A stretch of 64,000 bases of DNA from CAZALT01 sp964485515 (GTDB lineage: Bacteria; Actinomycetota; Acidimicrobiia; Acidimicrobiales; Acidimicrobilacustridaceae): assembly GCA_964485515.1 (NCBI GenBank), contig CAZALT010000001.1, positions 1 through 64,000 of the forward strand, written 5' to 3'. Below are positions 46,016 to 53,475 of this stretch, one piece after another (position 1 is the stretch's first letter; each line of letters begins with the position of its first letter). Under the pieces are notes generated by a model that had not been told where the DNA came from, searched no databases, and worked only from the letters and a program-made list of their open reading frames with translations. The position numbers and the translations under genes are program-made.

Positions 46016-48538
46016 TCAGGAGGCAGGGGCCAGGGCCACGGGGAGGACGTCGTCAATGGTCGTGGCCAGGTGGATGGTGAGCTCCTTGCGCACGGCGTCG
46101 GGGACGTCGTCCAGATCCGGTTCGTTCTTCGCCGGGATGACCACCTCGGTCATCCCCGCCCGATGGGCGGCGAGCAGCTTCTGCTTCACGCCACCGATGG
46201 GCAAGACGTTGCCCTGGAGGCTGATCTCACCGGTCATGGCCACGTCGCTGCGCACCGGCGTTCTGGTGAGCAGGCTGACGAGCGCCGTGGTCATCGTGAC
46301 GCCGGCCGAGGGGCCGTCCTTGGGGACCGCGCCGGCGGGGAAGTGCACGTGGAGGCGCCGGGCCAGCACCGCGGGGTCGATGCCCAGCTGATCGGCTCGA
46401 GAGCGGATGTAGCTGAGGGCGATCTGGCCCGATTCGGTCATGACGTCGCCGAGCTGGCCTGTCAGGGTCAGTCCGGTCTCGCCGTCCATCGAGGTCGCCT
46501 CGACCAGCAGCACGTCGCCTCCAGCGCCGGTGACAGCCAGGCCGTTCACGACACCCACGGTGGGCTCACGGCTCGTTTCGTCACGTTGGTACCGAGGACG
46601 CCCGAGGGCGTCGCGCAGCCGCGCCGCATCGACGTCGATCGGGTCGACCGACTCGTCGGCGACCCGCTCCCCACCGCTCGGGCGAACCTCCCGCTCCCCA
46701 CCGCTCGGGCGAACCTCCCGCTCCCCACCGCTCGGGCGAACCTCCCGCTCCCCACCGCTCGGGCGGGTCGCGATCTCGGTCGCGGCCTTGCGCAGCACCT
46801 TTGCGAGCTGGCGCTCGAGGTTCCGGACACCGGCCTCTCGGGTGTAGTCCTCGACCAACGCGCCAAGCACCTCGTCGCTGATCGTCACCTCCCCGGCACG
46901 GAGCCCGTTGGCCTCCTCCTGGCGACGCACGAGGTGGTCGCGCGCGATGGCAACCTTCTCCTCGTCGGTGTACCCGTCGACCGAGATGATCTCCATGCGA
47001 TCCAGGAGGGGACCCGGGATCGTGTCGAGGACGTTGGCCGTGGCGATGAACAGCACATCGGACAGGTCGAGGTCGACCTCGAGGTAGTGGTCGCGGAACG
47101 CGTGGTTCTGAGCAGGATCGAGCACCTCGAGCAGCGCGGAGGAGGGATCGCCCCGCCAGTCACTGCCGACCTTGTCGATCTCGTCGAGCAGGAAGACCGG
47201 ATTGGCGGTTCCGGCCTCGGTGAGGGCACGCACGATGCGACCCGGCTGAGCGCCGACGTAGGTGCGGCGATGGCCACGGATCTCGGCCTCGTCGCGAACC
47301 CCACCCAGCGCGACCCGGACGAACTCCCGGCCGAGCGACCGGGCGATCGATTCGCCCAGCGAGGTCTTGCCGACCCCGGGAGGGCCGACGAGTGCGAGGA
47401 TCGTGCCGCCCGTGCCGCGGCGCGCCGACGAGGTCGAACGCGCACTCGGCCGCGTCACGGCGGCATCGGACGACTCGGCGTCCTGGTCGTACTCGGTCAC
47501 GGCCTCCGCGTCTTGCGGCGCCCGCTCGGCGCGCAGCTTGCGCACGGCCAGCAACTCGACGATGCGGCTCTTGACCTCGTCGAGACCCGTGTGGTCGGCA
47601 TCGAGCACCTCGCGGGTACGGACCAGATCGAGGTGGTCCTCGGACTTCTGGTCCCACGGCAGGTCGAGCACGACGTCGAGCCAGGTGCGGATCCAGCCGT
47701 GCTCGGCGGCCTGCTCGGGCGTGCGCTCGAGCTTGGCCAGCTCTCGATCCACGGCTACGGCCACGTCGCGGGGTAGCTCCCGCTCGGCGACACGGGTCCG
47801 GTACTGCTCGACGAGGTCCTCCTCATCGGTCTCACCCAGCTCGCGTCGGATGGCGGCCATCTGCTGGCGGAGCAGGAAGTCCCGCTGCTGCTTCTCCATC
47901 CCGTCGGTGACCTCGCTGCGGATCTTGTCGGACAGCTCGCGCTCGGCGAGCAGATCCTTGAGCCAGGACGCAGCCTTCTCGATCCGGGCATCGACATCGA
48001 TGGTCTCGAGCAGCTCGAGCTTCTGATCGGCACGGAGGTCCGGAACCCAGCCGACGGTGTCGGCCAACGCGCCCGGGCTCTCGATGTCGCGCAGGAACGC
48101 CTCGATGCCCCGACCCCCGACCGAACGGGCGAGGTTCCGGGCGATGGCCCGGTACTGCCTGGCCACGTCCTTGGCGTGCTCGGATGGCTCTGCGGGGTCG
48201 TCGACGGGCTCGTGCTCCAACCACAGGGCCTCGCCGGTGCCGACTACGCCGACGCCGAGGCGCGTGCGCTGGATGGCACGCACGACGAGGGCGTCGCCGC
48301 CGTTGGGCAGCGTGCCGCGGTCCTCGATCTGGGCCAGCACCCCAACGCGGACGTAGTGGCCGTCGGCCCGGGGCACGAGCAGGATCTGGTTGTCGTCACC
48401 CACGGCGGCGAGGGCGGCTCGTGCTTCGTCGCTGTCGACCGTCACGGTCACGACCATGCCGGGGAGCACGACATCGGTGCCGAGCGGCAGGACGGGCAAC
48501 GCCTGCGTCGCGAGCGAGTTCTGGACGGTCTCAGCCAT
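46016..48538 (-). CDS. lon: Lon ATP-dependent protease with repeat insert
   Basis: An 840-residue Lon protease: N-terminal substrate domain, AAA+ domain with Walker A GPPGVGKTS (about 388) and Walker B FLLDEIDK (about 448), and C-terminal Ser-Lys protease with the Ser in PKDGPSAGVTM (about 743) and Lys in GGVKQKLLAAHRAG (about 783). It degrades misfolded and regulatory cytosolic proteins. Two inserts are unusual: a Ser/Asp-rich stretch (about 345-383) before Walker A, and about four RPSGGEREV repeats (about 592-625) between the AAA lid and the protease. A 5' leader hairpin and GAGGAG precede ATG 48538. Confidence 0.96.
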   Translation of the reverse strand: MAETVQNSLATQALPVLPLGTDVVLPGMVVTVTVDSDEARAALAAVGDDNQILLVPRADGHYVRVGVLAQIEDRGTLPNGGDALVVRAIQRTRLGVGVVGTGEALWLEHEPVDDPAEPSEHAKDVARQYRAIARNLARSVGGRGIEAFLRDIESPGALADTVGWVPDLRADQKLELLETIDVDARIEKAASWLKDLLAERELSDKIRSEVTDGMEKQQRDFLLRQQMAAIRRELGETDEEDLVEQYRTRVAERELPRDVAVAVDRELAKLERTPEQAAEHGWIRTWLDVVLDLPWDQKSEDHLDLVRTREVLDADHTGLDEVKSRIVELLAVRKLRAERAPQDAEAVTEYDQDAESSDAAVTRPSARSTSSARRGTGGTILALVGPPGVGKTSLGESIARSLGREFVRVALGGVRDEAEIRGHRRTYVGAQPGRIVRALTEAGTANPVFLLDEIDKVGSDWRGDPSSALLEVLDPAQNHAFRDHYLEVDLDLSDVLFIATANVLDTIPGPLLDRMEIISVDGYTDEEKVAIARDHLVRRQEEANGLRAGEVTISDEVLGALVEDYTREAGVRNLERQLAKVLRKAATEIATRPSGGEREVRPSGGEREVRPSGGEREVRPSGGERVADESVDPIDVDAARLRDALGRPRYQRDETSREPTVGVVNGLAVTGAGGDVLLVEATSMDGETGLTLTGQLGDVMTESGQIALSYIRSRADQLGIDPAVLARRLHVHFPAGAVPKDGPSAGVTMTTALVSLLTRTPVRSDVAMTGEISLQGNVLPIGGVKQKLLAAHRAGMTEVVIPAKNEPDLDDVPDAVRKELTIHLATTIDDVLPVALAPAS
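46665..46764. repeat. 27-bp in-frame tandem repeat in lon, 3.7 copies
   Basis: Exact 27-bp units start at 46665, 46692 and 46719, plus a partial at 46746. Each encodes RPSGGEREV. The unit matches the HAD-gene repeat (51870-52100) at 21 of 27 positions. Confidence 0.97.
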
Positions 48539-48557
48539 GGTGGCTCCTCAGGAGAGA

Positions 48558-48580
48558 CACCGGGCGGTTCACGCCCGGTG
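48558..48580 (-). promoter_or_regulatory. Hairpin in lon 5' leader
   Basis: CACCGGGCG (48558-48566) pairs perfectly with CGCCCGGTG (48572-48580) around a 5-nt loop, just upstream of the lon ribosome site. It could affect lon translation or transcription. Confidence 0.45.
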
Positions 48581-48583
48581 GTG

Positions 48584-48668
48584 ACGGGGGGTTGGGGGGT
48601 TGCGGGCTTGCGGGCTGGGGGGTCGGCGTTTGGGGGTTTGGGTGGTTCGGGGCTTGGGGGCTTCGGGG
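48584..48668. other. G-rich tract upstream of lon
   Basis: About 85 bp with at least eight runs of 3-6 G (48586, 48594, 48604, 48612, 48617, 48632, 48640, 48649 and beyond) separated by T-containing spacers. This is a G-quadruplex-prone composition on the plus strand and encodes no recognised protein. Confidence 0.6.
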
Positions 48669-48778
48669 AACCGAACTCCCATTACGTGATTACAGAACAG
48701 CCAACCACCGGATGACGTGGCGCATTCCCGACGAAGCACCGGCCCGTCCCGCAGCGTGGCGGTCCGCCCCAGAATTCC

Positions 48779-48823
48779 CAAACGGTCGTTTGACCAAACG
48801 ATCGTTTGGGATAGTATGTCGCC
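48779..48823 (+). promoter_or_regulatory. P450 promoter with two palindromic operators
   Basis: Operators CAAACGGTCGTTTG (48779-48792) and CAAACGATCGTTTG (48795-48808) are perfect palindromes 16 bp apart. They overlap a -35 TTGACC (48790-48795) that is 16 bp from the -10 TAGTAT (48812-48817). The -10 ends 6 nt before ATG 48824, a leaderless start. Binding would block the promoter; the TetR gene downstream is the obvious candidate. Confidence 0.78.
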
Positions 48824-50074
48824 ATGACCGATCTCCTCCACGGCACAGATCAACCCCAGATCGACATCCTCGACGGCCGTCTCTACGACGACCCCTACGA
48901 GACCTACGCATGGCTGCGCGACAACGACCCGTGCTACTGGGACGAGAAGAACGAGCTGTGGGTCATCTCGCGGCACGACGACGTCAACGCCATCTCGCGC
49001 AACGCGGCGCGGTACTGCAACAAGTTCGGGGTGCGTCCCGCCGTCGCCGCCCCGATGTCGATCATCTCGATGGACGACCCGGAGCACACCCGCCAGCGTC
49101 GCCTCATCAACAAGGGCTTCACGCCCCGCCAGGTCGCCCGACTCGCTCCCCGCATCACCGAGCTCACCCATGACCTCCTCGACGAGCTGGAGCAACGCGG
49201 CGAGATCGAGTTCGTCGAGGACTTCGCCATCCACGTGCCGCTCATCGTCATCGCCGAGCTCATGGGGCTCGACGAGATCGGCACCAAGGAGCTGTACCGG
49301 TGGTCCGACCTCATGATGGCGGGCGACGGGACGGTCGACCCCGAGGATCCTCGCCTCATCGGCGCCGCCACCGCCTTCGGCGAGTACGTCGAGTACCTCG
49401 TCCCGCTCATCGAGGAGCGCCGTCAGAACCCCAAGGAAGACCTGATCAGCATCCTGACGGGTGCGTTCGACGAGGGAGCGCTCGACGGGGGCGACGCCAC
49501 CGCGGTCGAGGGCGAGGGGCTCACCAGCGACGAGCTGCTCATGTTCCTCTGCATCCTCGTCGTGGCCGGCAACGAGACGACGCGCAACGCCATCGCCGGT
49601 GGCCTCCTGGCCTTCAGCAAGTTCCCGGAGGAGCGCGACAAGCTCCTCGCCGATCCCGAGCTGTGGGACCTGGCCACCGAGGAGATCATCCGCTACGTCA
49701 CGCCCGTGCTGTCGTTCATCCGGACGTCGACCGAGGACCACGAGCTGCACGGCAAGCAGATCAAGGAAGGCGACAAGCTCCTCCTGCTCTACCAGTCGGC
49801 CAACCGTGACGAGCGGGCCTTCGACGCCCCCGACGAGCTCCGGGTCGACCGGTCACCGAACAACCACCTGGCGTTCGGTGCCGGATCGCACTTCTGCCTG
49901 GGCGCCAACCTGGCCCGCCTCGAGGTGAAGCTGGTGTTCCAGGAGCTGTTCAGCCGCTTGGCCGACATCCGGGCCGTCGATCCCGACCAGCTGAGCCGGG
50001 CCGATCACACGTTGGTGCTCGCCATCGAGAAGATCCCGGCGGTGTTCACCCCCGTCGTCCGCGGCGGAGTCTGA
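48824..50074 (+). CDS. Cytochrome P450
   Basis: A 416-residue soluble bacterial P450. The I-helix oxygen-binding motif is VVAGNETTRNAI (about 247), the K-helix ExxR is in EEIIRYVTPV (about 287), and the heme-thiolate loop is FGAGSHFCLGANLAR (about 353), with Cys as heme ligand. The general layout resembles mycobacterial CYP125/142-type enzymes, but the substrate is unknown. It is expressed from the TetR-type operator promoter and followed by the TetR gene 31 bp downstream, with a 15-bp repeat at its stop. Confidence 0.95.
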   Translation: MTDLLHGTDQPQIDILDGRLYDDPYETYAWLRDNDPCYWDEKNELWVISRHDDVNAISRNAARYCNKFGVRPAVAAPMSIISMDDPEHTRQRRLINKGFTPRQVARLAPRITELTHDLLDELEQRGEIEFVEDFAIHVPLIVIAELMGLDEIGTKELYRWSDLMMAGDGTVDPEDPRLIGAATAFGEYVEYLVPLIEERRQNPKEDLISILTGAFDEGALDGGDATAVEGEGLTSDELLMFLCILVVAGNETTRNAIAGGLLAFSKFPEERDKLLADPELWDLATEEIIRYVTPVLSFIRTSTEDHELHGKQIKEGDKLLLLYQSANRDERAFDAPDELRVDRSPNNHLAFGAGSHFCLGANLARLEVKLVFQELFSRLADIRAVDPDQLSRADHTLVLAIEKIPAVFTPVVRGGV

Positions 50075-50102
50075 CCTGCCACAATCCGACCTGCCACAAT
50101 CT
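50073..50102. repeat. 15-bp tandem repeat at the P450 stop codon
   Basis: GACCTGCCACAATCC (50073-50087) is followed by GACCTGCCACAATCT (50088-50102). The first copy overlaps the P450 TGA. Confidence 0.95.
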
Positions 50103-50105
50103 GGC

Positions 50106-50681
50106 GTGGCCGATGTTGCACCAAACGACCAGCGCGCCCGCATCCTGGATGCCGCGCTGCGCCTCATGGCGGCGGGTGGCGTGCACGCCATGAGCATGCG
50201 CTCGCTCGCGGGTGAGCTCGGGGTCAACGTGGCGACCCTGTACCACTACTTCCCGTCGAAGGCCGACCTGCTCCAGGAGGTCATCGCCCACCAGAGCTAC
50301 GAGCAGCTCGTCGACCAGGTGCCCGACATCGACCTGACGCTCCCGGCCAACGAGCGGCTCGCGGCGTTGGTGGTGTGGATCTGGGACAAGATGGCCACGC
50401 AGGACGACATGTGGCGGCTGCTGCTCGGCGAGAGCCTTCGTGGCGAGATCGCCGCGCTCGGGTCGGCCGCCGATCTCATCGAGCTCTTCGAGGGGGCGCT
50501 GCGCCGATGGGTCACGTCGATCCTCCCCGACCACGACGGAGACATTGTCCTGTTCGCCCGCGTGCTGCGGGGGATGGTGTTCGGCTTCTACATCGAGATG
50601 CTGCCGCTTGCCTACGAGGACCGCATGGTCTTCCTCCGTCGCCGCGGCGACGAGATCGGCATCGTCCTCGCGCCCAGCTGA
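50106..50681 (+). CDS. TetR-family regulator
   Basis: A 191-residue TetR protein. The N-terminal helix-turn-helix is RILDAALRLMAAGGVHAMSMRSLAGELGVNVATLYHYFPSKADLL, read in parts, and the rest is a helical ligand-binding domain. It probably represses the upstream P450 through the CAAACG-NN-CGTTTG operators and is relieved by a P450 substrate (inference from position). GTG 50106 is used; CACAAT just upstream could act as a weak -10. Two tandem hairpins follow. Confidence 0.92.
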   Translation: MADVAPNDQRARILDAALRLMAAGGVHAMSMRSLAGELGVNVATLYHYFPSKADLLQEVIAHQSYEQLVDQVPDIDLTLPANERLAALVVWIWDKMATQDDMWRLLLGESLRGEIAALGSAADLIELFEGALRRWVTSILPDHDGDIVLFARVLRGMVFGFYIEMLPLAYEDRMVFLRRRGDEIGIVLAPS

Positions 50682-50710
50682 CCCACCACCGGCCCGGCCC
50701 ACCACGGGTC

Positions 50711-50734
50711 GGGCGGTCGGGCGGTCGGGCGGTC
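50711..50734. repeat. 8-bp tandem repeat, 3 copies
   Basis: GGGCGGTC occurs exactly three times (50711, 50719, 50727). Before it, CCCACCAC is repeated with a 16-bp period (50682, 50698), directly after the TetR stop. Confidence 0.95.
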
Positions 50735-50743
50735 GACCAACGA

Positions 50744-50867
50744 TCGAAATTGCGTACGCCGCCGTCGCAGAACAACGGCCAGGTACGCCATTTCGAGACG
50801 GTGCCGACCAACGATCGAAATTGCGTACGCCACCGTCGCTGAACAACGGCCAGGTACGCCATTTCGA
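50744..50867. repeat. Two tandem 71-bp hairpin repeats
   Basis: Copies at 50744-50796 and 50815-50867 have a 71-bp period and differ at few positions. In each, TCGAAATTGCGTAC pairs with GTACGCCATTTCGA (13 of 14), and an inner stem GCCGT/ACGGC adds a second hairpin. They lie between the convergent TetR and quinone oxidoreductase genes, so they may terminate both. The hairpin at 16630 shares the CGAAATTGCGT left edge. Confidence 0.85.
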
Positions 50868-50876
50868 GACGGGGCG

Positions 50877-51857
50877 TCAGGGTTCGACGACGACCTTGGC
50901 CACCGTGTTGCCCATCGCAAGGTCGGCGAGCGCTTGCGCGGCTCCATCGAGACCGACCCGTCGCGACACGAGCGGCCGGATTCGGCCTTCTCCGTGCAGG
51001 CGCATCAGATCGTCGTGCGCCGCCCGTACGAGGTCCGGCCGCCGCGACCGGTAGCCACCCCAGTTGAGGCCCACCACGCTGTAGTTCTTGACGAGCACGT
51101 GGTTGGTGGGCGCTTGGGCGTAGCGACCGCCTGCCGCACCCACCACGATGATGCGACCCTCCCAGGCGACACATCGGCGGGAGGTGTCGTAGGTCGTGCC
51201 CCCGACGGGATCGAAGATGACGTCGACACCACGTCCCTCCGTGGCCGCCAGGACAGCGGCGCGGACGTCGTCGACGCGGTTGTCGAGCACGACCTCGGCG
51301 CCGAGGGATCGACAGACCGCGACCTTGTCCGGTCCGCCGGCCGTGGCGATCACCCGAGCCCCAGCAGCGACACCCAGCTGGATGGCGGCCGAGCCCACGC
51401 CGCCCGCCCCTGCGTGCACGAGCAGCGTCTCGCCCGCACTGAGGCGCGCACGGCGATAGAGGCCGAACCACGCCGACTGGTAGGTGACGTGCATGGCGGC
51501 AGCATCGACGTCGGTCACCTGATCGGGGACCACGAAGACATCCTCGCGATGGGCGCGGCATCGCTCGGCCAATCCGCCATCCGGCAGGCTCGTCGACCCC
51601 GCCACGCGATCACCGACCCGAAAGCCGCTCTCGGCTCCCGCGGCGACCACGACGCCGGCGACCTCCAGGCCCGGCGTCAGGGGGAGGCGCGGACGCTCCT
51701 GGTACGTTCCACGGCACAACAGGTCGTCGGCGAAGTTCAGGGCGCAGGCCCGAACGTCGATCACCACGTCGACGGCTCCTGCCTCGAGGGCGTCGACATC
51801 CTCCAGTTGGAGGACCTGGGCGGGCTCACCGTGCTCGTGGACGCGCCACGCTCGCAT
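50877..51857 (-). CDS. Zinc-independent NADPH:quinone oxidoreductase-type dehydrogenase
   Basis: A 326-residue MDR-superfamily enzyme. The N-terminal GroES-like domain (ACALNFADDLLCRGTYQ, PGLEVAGVVVAAG) lacks the structural zinc cysteine cluster. The Rossmann domain carries HAGAGGVGSAAIQLG (about 145) and VLDNRVDD. It reduces quinones or enones with NADPH. ATG 51857 overlaps the upstream HAD stop in TGATG, so the two are translationally coupled; it is the last gene of the long minus-strand operon. Confidence 0.93.
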   Translation of the reverse strand: MRAWRVHEHGEPAQVLQLEDVDALEAGAVDVVIDVRACALNFADDLLCRGTYQERPRLPLTPGLEVAGVVVAAGAESGFRVGDRVAGSTSLPDGGLAERCRAHREDVFVVPDQVTDVDAAAMHVTYQSAWFGLYRRARLSAGETLLVHAGAGGVGSAAIQLGVAAGARVIATAGGPDKVAVCRSLGAEVVLDNRVDDVRAAVLAATEGRGVDVIFDPVGGTTYDTSRRCVAWEGRIIVVGAAGGRYAQAPTNHVLVKNYSVVGLNWGGYRSRRPDLVRAAHDDLMRLHGEGRIRPLVSRRVGLDGAAQALADLAMGNTVAKVVVEP

Positions 51858-52746
51858 CAGAGGTCCCTCGGCTCTGCGCCGCTCGGGCGGCTCTCCCGCT
51901 CTGCGCCGCTCGGGCGGCTCTCCCGCTCTGCGCCGCTCGGGCNNNNNNNNNNNNNNNNNNNNNNNNNNNNNNNNNNNNNNNNNNNNNNNNNNNNNNNNNN
52001 NNNNNNNNNNNNNNNNNNNNNNNNNNNNNNNNNNNNNNNNNNCGGCTCTCCCGCTCTGCGCCGCTCGGGCGGCTCTCCCGCTCTGCGCCGCTCGGGCGGG
52101 GGCCGACACGGCCGTGAACCCGGTACGGGGTGTCCGTGCGCAGGTCGAGCTGGCCCTGCACGGCGAACCCTCGCGCCGCCATGTCCGCGGCGACCAGCAC
52201 CTCGACCTCGGCCCACGTGTGGGCCCGCGGCCCGGCCACCGAGCGGTTGTGGGGTTGGTCGAAGACGATGACCAGCGCGTCGCCCCCCGCCCGCAGCGCC
52301 TCTACGTTGTGCGCCGCGTCGTCGACGTAGGCGTGTGCCTCGACCTGCGGCTTCTGACCCAAGAAGCAGAGATCGCGATACGGGATGCCGTGGTCGTCGA
52401 GCCAAGCCACGGTGTCGCCCACGGCGACGGCATGGCCCCAGTTGGTGTAGAGGCGATGCGTGATGAGCCGGATCCACACGCCTGCATCCGAGAGGCGCCA
52501 GAGCGCATCGGCGCATCCCTCCACCACGGGCATCGTGCGGAAGAACCGGTGTTCGAGGATCGCAGCGCGGTGGAGGCGGTCGAAGTCGGCGGCGTCGATG
52601 CCCCACTCGGCGAAGTCCCACGTGGTCTGGGGTGGCAGGCGGGCGGGGTCGATGCCCCGTTCGGCGGCGACGACCCGGCGGAAGGCCTCGGTGTGATCGC
52701 CGCAGACACCGTCGAGGTCGACGCCGAGGATGTACTCGTCGGCCAC
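51857..52746 (-). CDS. HAD-family 5'(3')-nucleotidase (NT5C type) with repeat tail; interrupted by gap
   Basis: The HAD motif I is LGVDLDGVCGD at residue 6. The middle (RFFRTMPVVEGCADALWRLSDAG, in parts) and YVDDAAHNVEAL fit the NT5C-type nucleotidase family, which dephosphorylates (deoxy)nucleoside monophosphates. From about residue 220 the protein turns into RPSGAERES repeats, which run into a 100-N gap. If the missing bases keep the 27-bp phase, the frame ends with EPRDL and a TGA that overlaps the next ATG. The listed length is not a multiple of three, which shows the gap size is arbitrary. GTG 52746 lies 5 bp after the hydrolase gene. Confidence 0.82.
51870..52100. repeat. 27-bp tandem repeat array (with unsequenced centre)
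   Basis: Units of 27 bp start at 51870, 51897 and 51924, and again after the gap at about 52052 and 52079. They encode RPSGAERES in the HAD frame. Both gap edges lie inside the array, so it is a collapsed repeat. Confidence 0.93.
51943..52042. other. 100-base assembly gap in a tandem repeat
   Basis: Exactly 100 N, a conventional unknown-length gap. The repeat phase implies the missing length is a multiple of 27 minus 1. Confidence 0.95.
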
Positions 52747-52751
52747 GGCGG

Positions 52752-53474
52752 TCAGACGACCGGTGCCGGGCTGGCGAGAAGCCCGAGGACGACGTCGAGC
52801 ACGTCGAAGCTCTTGGGCGTCGAGAAGTGATCGACACCGCGGACCGACACGACCGATGCGTGGGGGAGCAGTGCGGCGACCGGTTCGGCCGGGCCGGCGA
52901 AGTCGCGGTCGCCGACCACCAGCGTGATCGGACAGGTCGCACCGGCGAGCTGGTCGGCGGTGAACGGCTTGTTCGACGGCCGCCGGAGCACCGCAGCGAG
53001 CGCCTGGGGATCGGCGCCCGGCGCACTCGCCAGCTGCGCGAAGTACGCATGGACCGGACTGTCCTGGACGTGGGTCTCGTCGCCGGTGAGGGCGGCGACG
53101 ATCGTCGTGTAGTCGTGCGTGCGGAGGAGATCCTCGCCCGTGCCTGTGAGGACGAGCTGACGGAAGCGCTGCGGCTCCTCCGTGGCCAGCAGCATGAGCA
53201 GGCGGCTGCCCAGCGAGAACCCGACCGCATCGACCGGTTCGTCGGGCAGGACGTCGAGCAGTGCACGGTGCATCTGGTCGTAGTCGGCCGGATCGTGCGA
53301 CTTCGCTCCCTCGCCGTGCCCGGGCAGGTCGGGCACGATCACGTCGCGCCCGGACTCGCGCAGCAGGTCGACCCACCCGTTGTCGATCCACGTGCGCCGC
53401 GCGGGTGTCGCGAAGCCGTGTACGAGGACGACCGGCGGCAGGGCCGTCGCGGTGGCCGAGCGCTCGTCGGTCAT
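52752..53474 (-). CDS. Alpha/beta hydrolase
   Basis: A 240-residue hydrolase. The oxyanion region is VVLVHGFATPARRTW, the nucleophile elbow is AVGFSLGSRLLML (Ser about 92), the Asp is near VVGDRDFAGPAEPV, and the His is in GVDHFSTPKSF. The substrate is unknown. ATG 53474 follows the GT2 stop by 1 bp, which shows co-transcription with the glycosyltransferase genes. Confidence 0.92.
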   Translation of the reverse strand: MTDERSATATALPPVVLVHGFATPARRTWIDNGWVDLLRESGRDVIVPDLPGHGEGAKSHDPADYDQMHRALLDVLPDEPVDAVGFSLGSRLLMLLATEEPQRFRQLVLTGTGEDLLRTHDYTTIVAALTGDETHVQDSPVHAYFAQLASAPGADPQALAAVLRRPSNKPFTADQLAGATCPITLVVGDRDFAGPAEPVAALLPHASVVSVRGVDHFSTPKSFDVLDVVLGLLASPAPVV

Positions 53475-53475
53475 G

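Noticed and set aside
46665..46764. Regularly repeated sequence that could be taken for CRISPR
   Set aside because: Repeats are contiguous 27-mers without spacers, lie in frame inside lon, and no cas genes are present.
48824..50681. P450 as a conservon CvnE/F component
   Set aside because: Some Streptomyces conservons include P450s, but this P450 is over 4 kb away, has its own TetR-controlled promoter, and lon lies between them.
50868..50878. GACG-GGG-CGTC, similar to the operator at 14756
   Set aside because: It lacks the outer TCT/AGA arms, lies at a gene 3' end between the hairpin repeat and a stop codon, and is probably coincidental.
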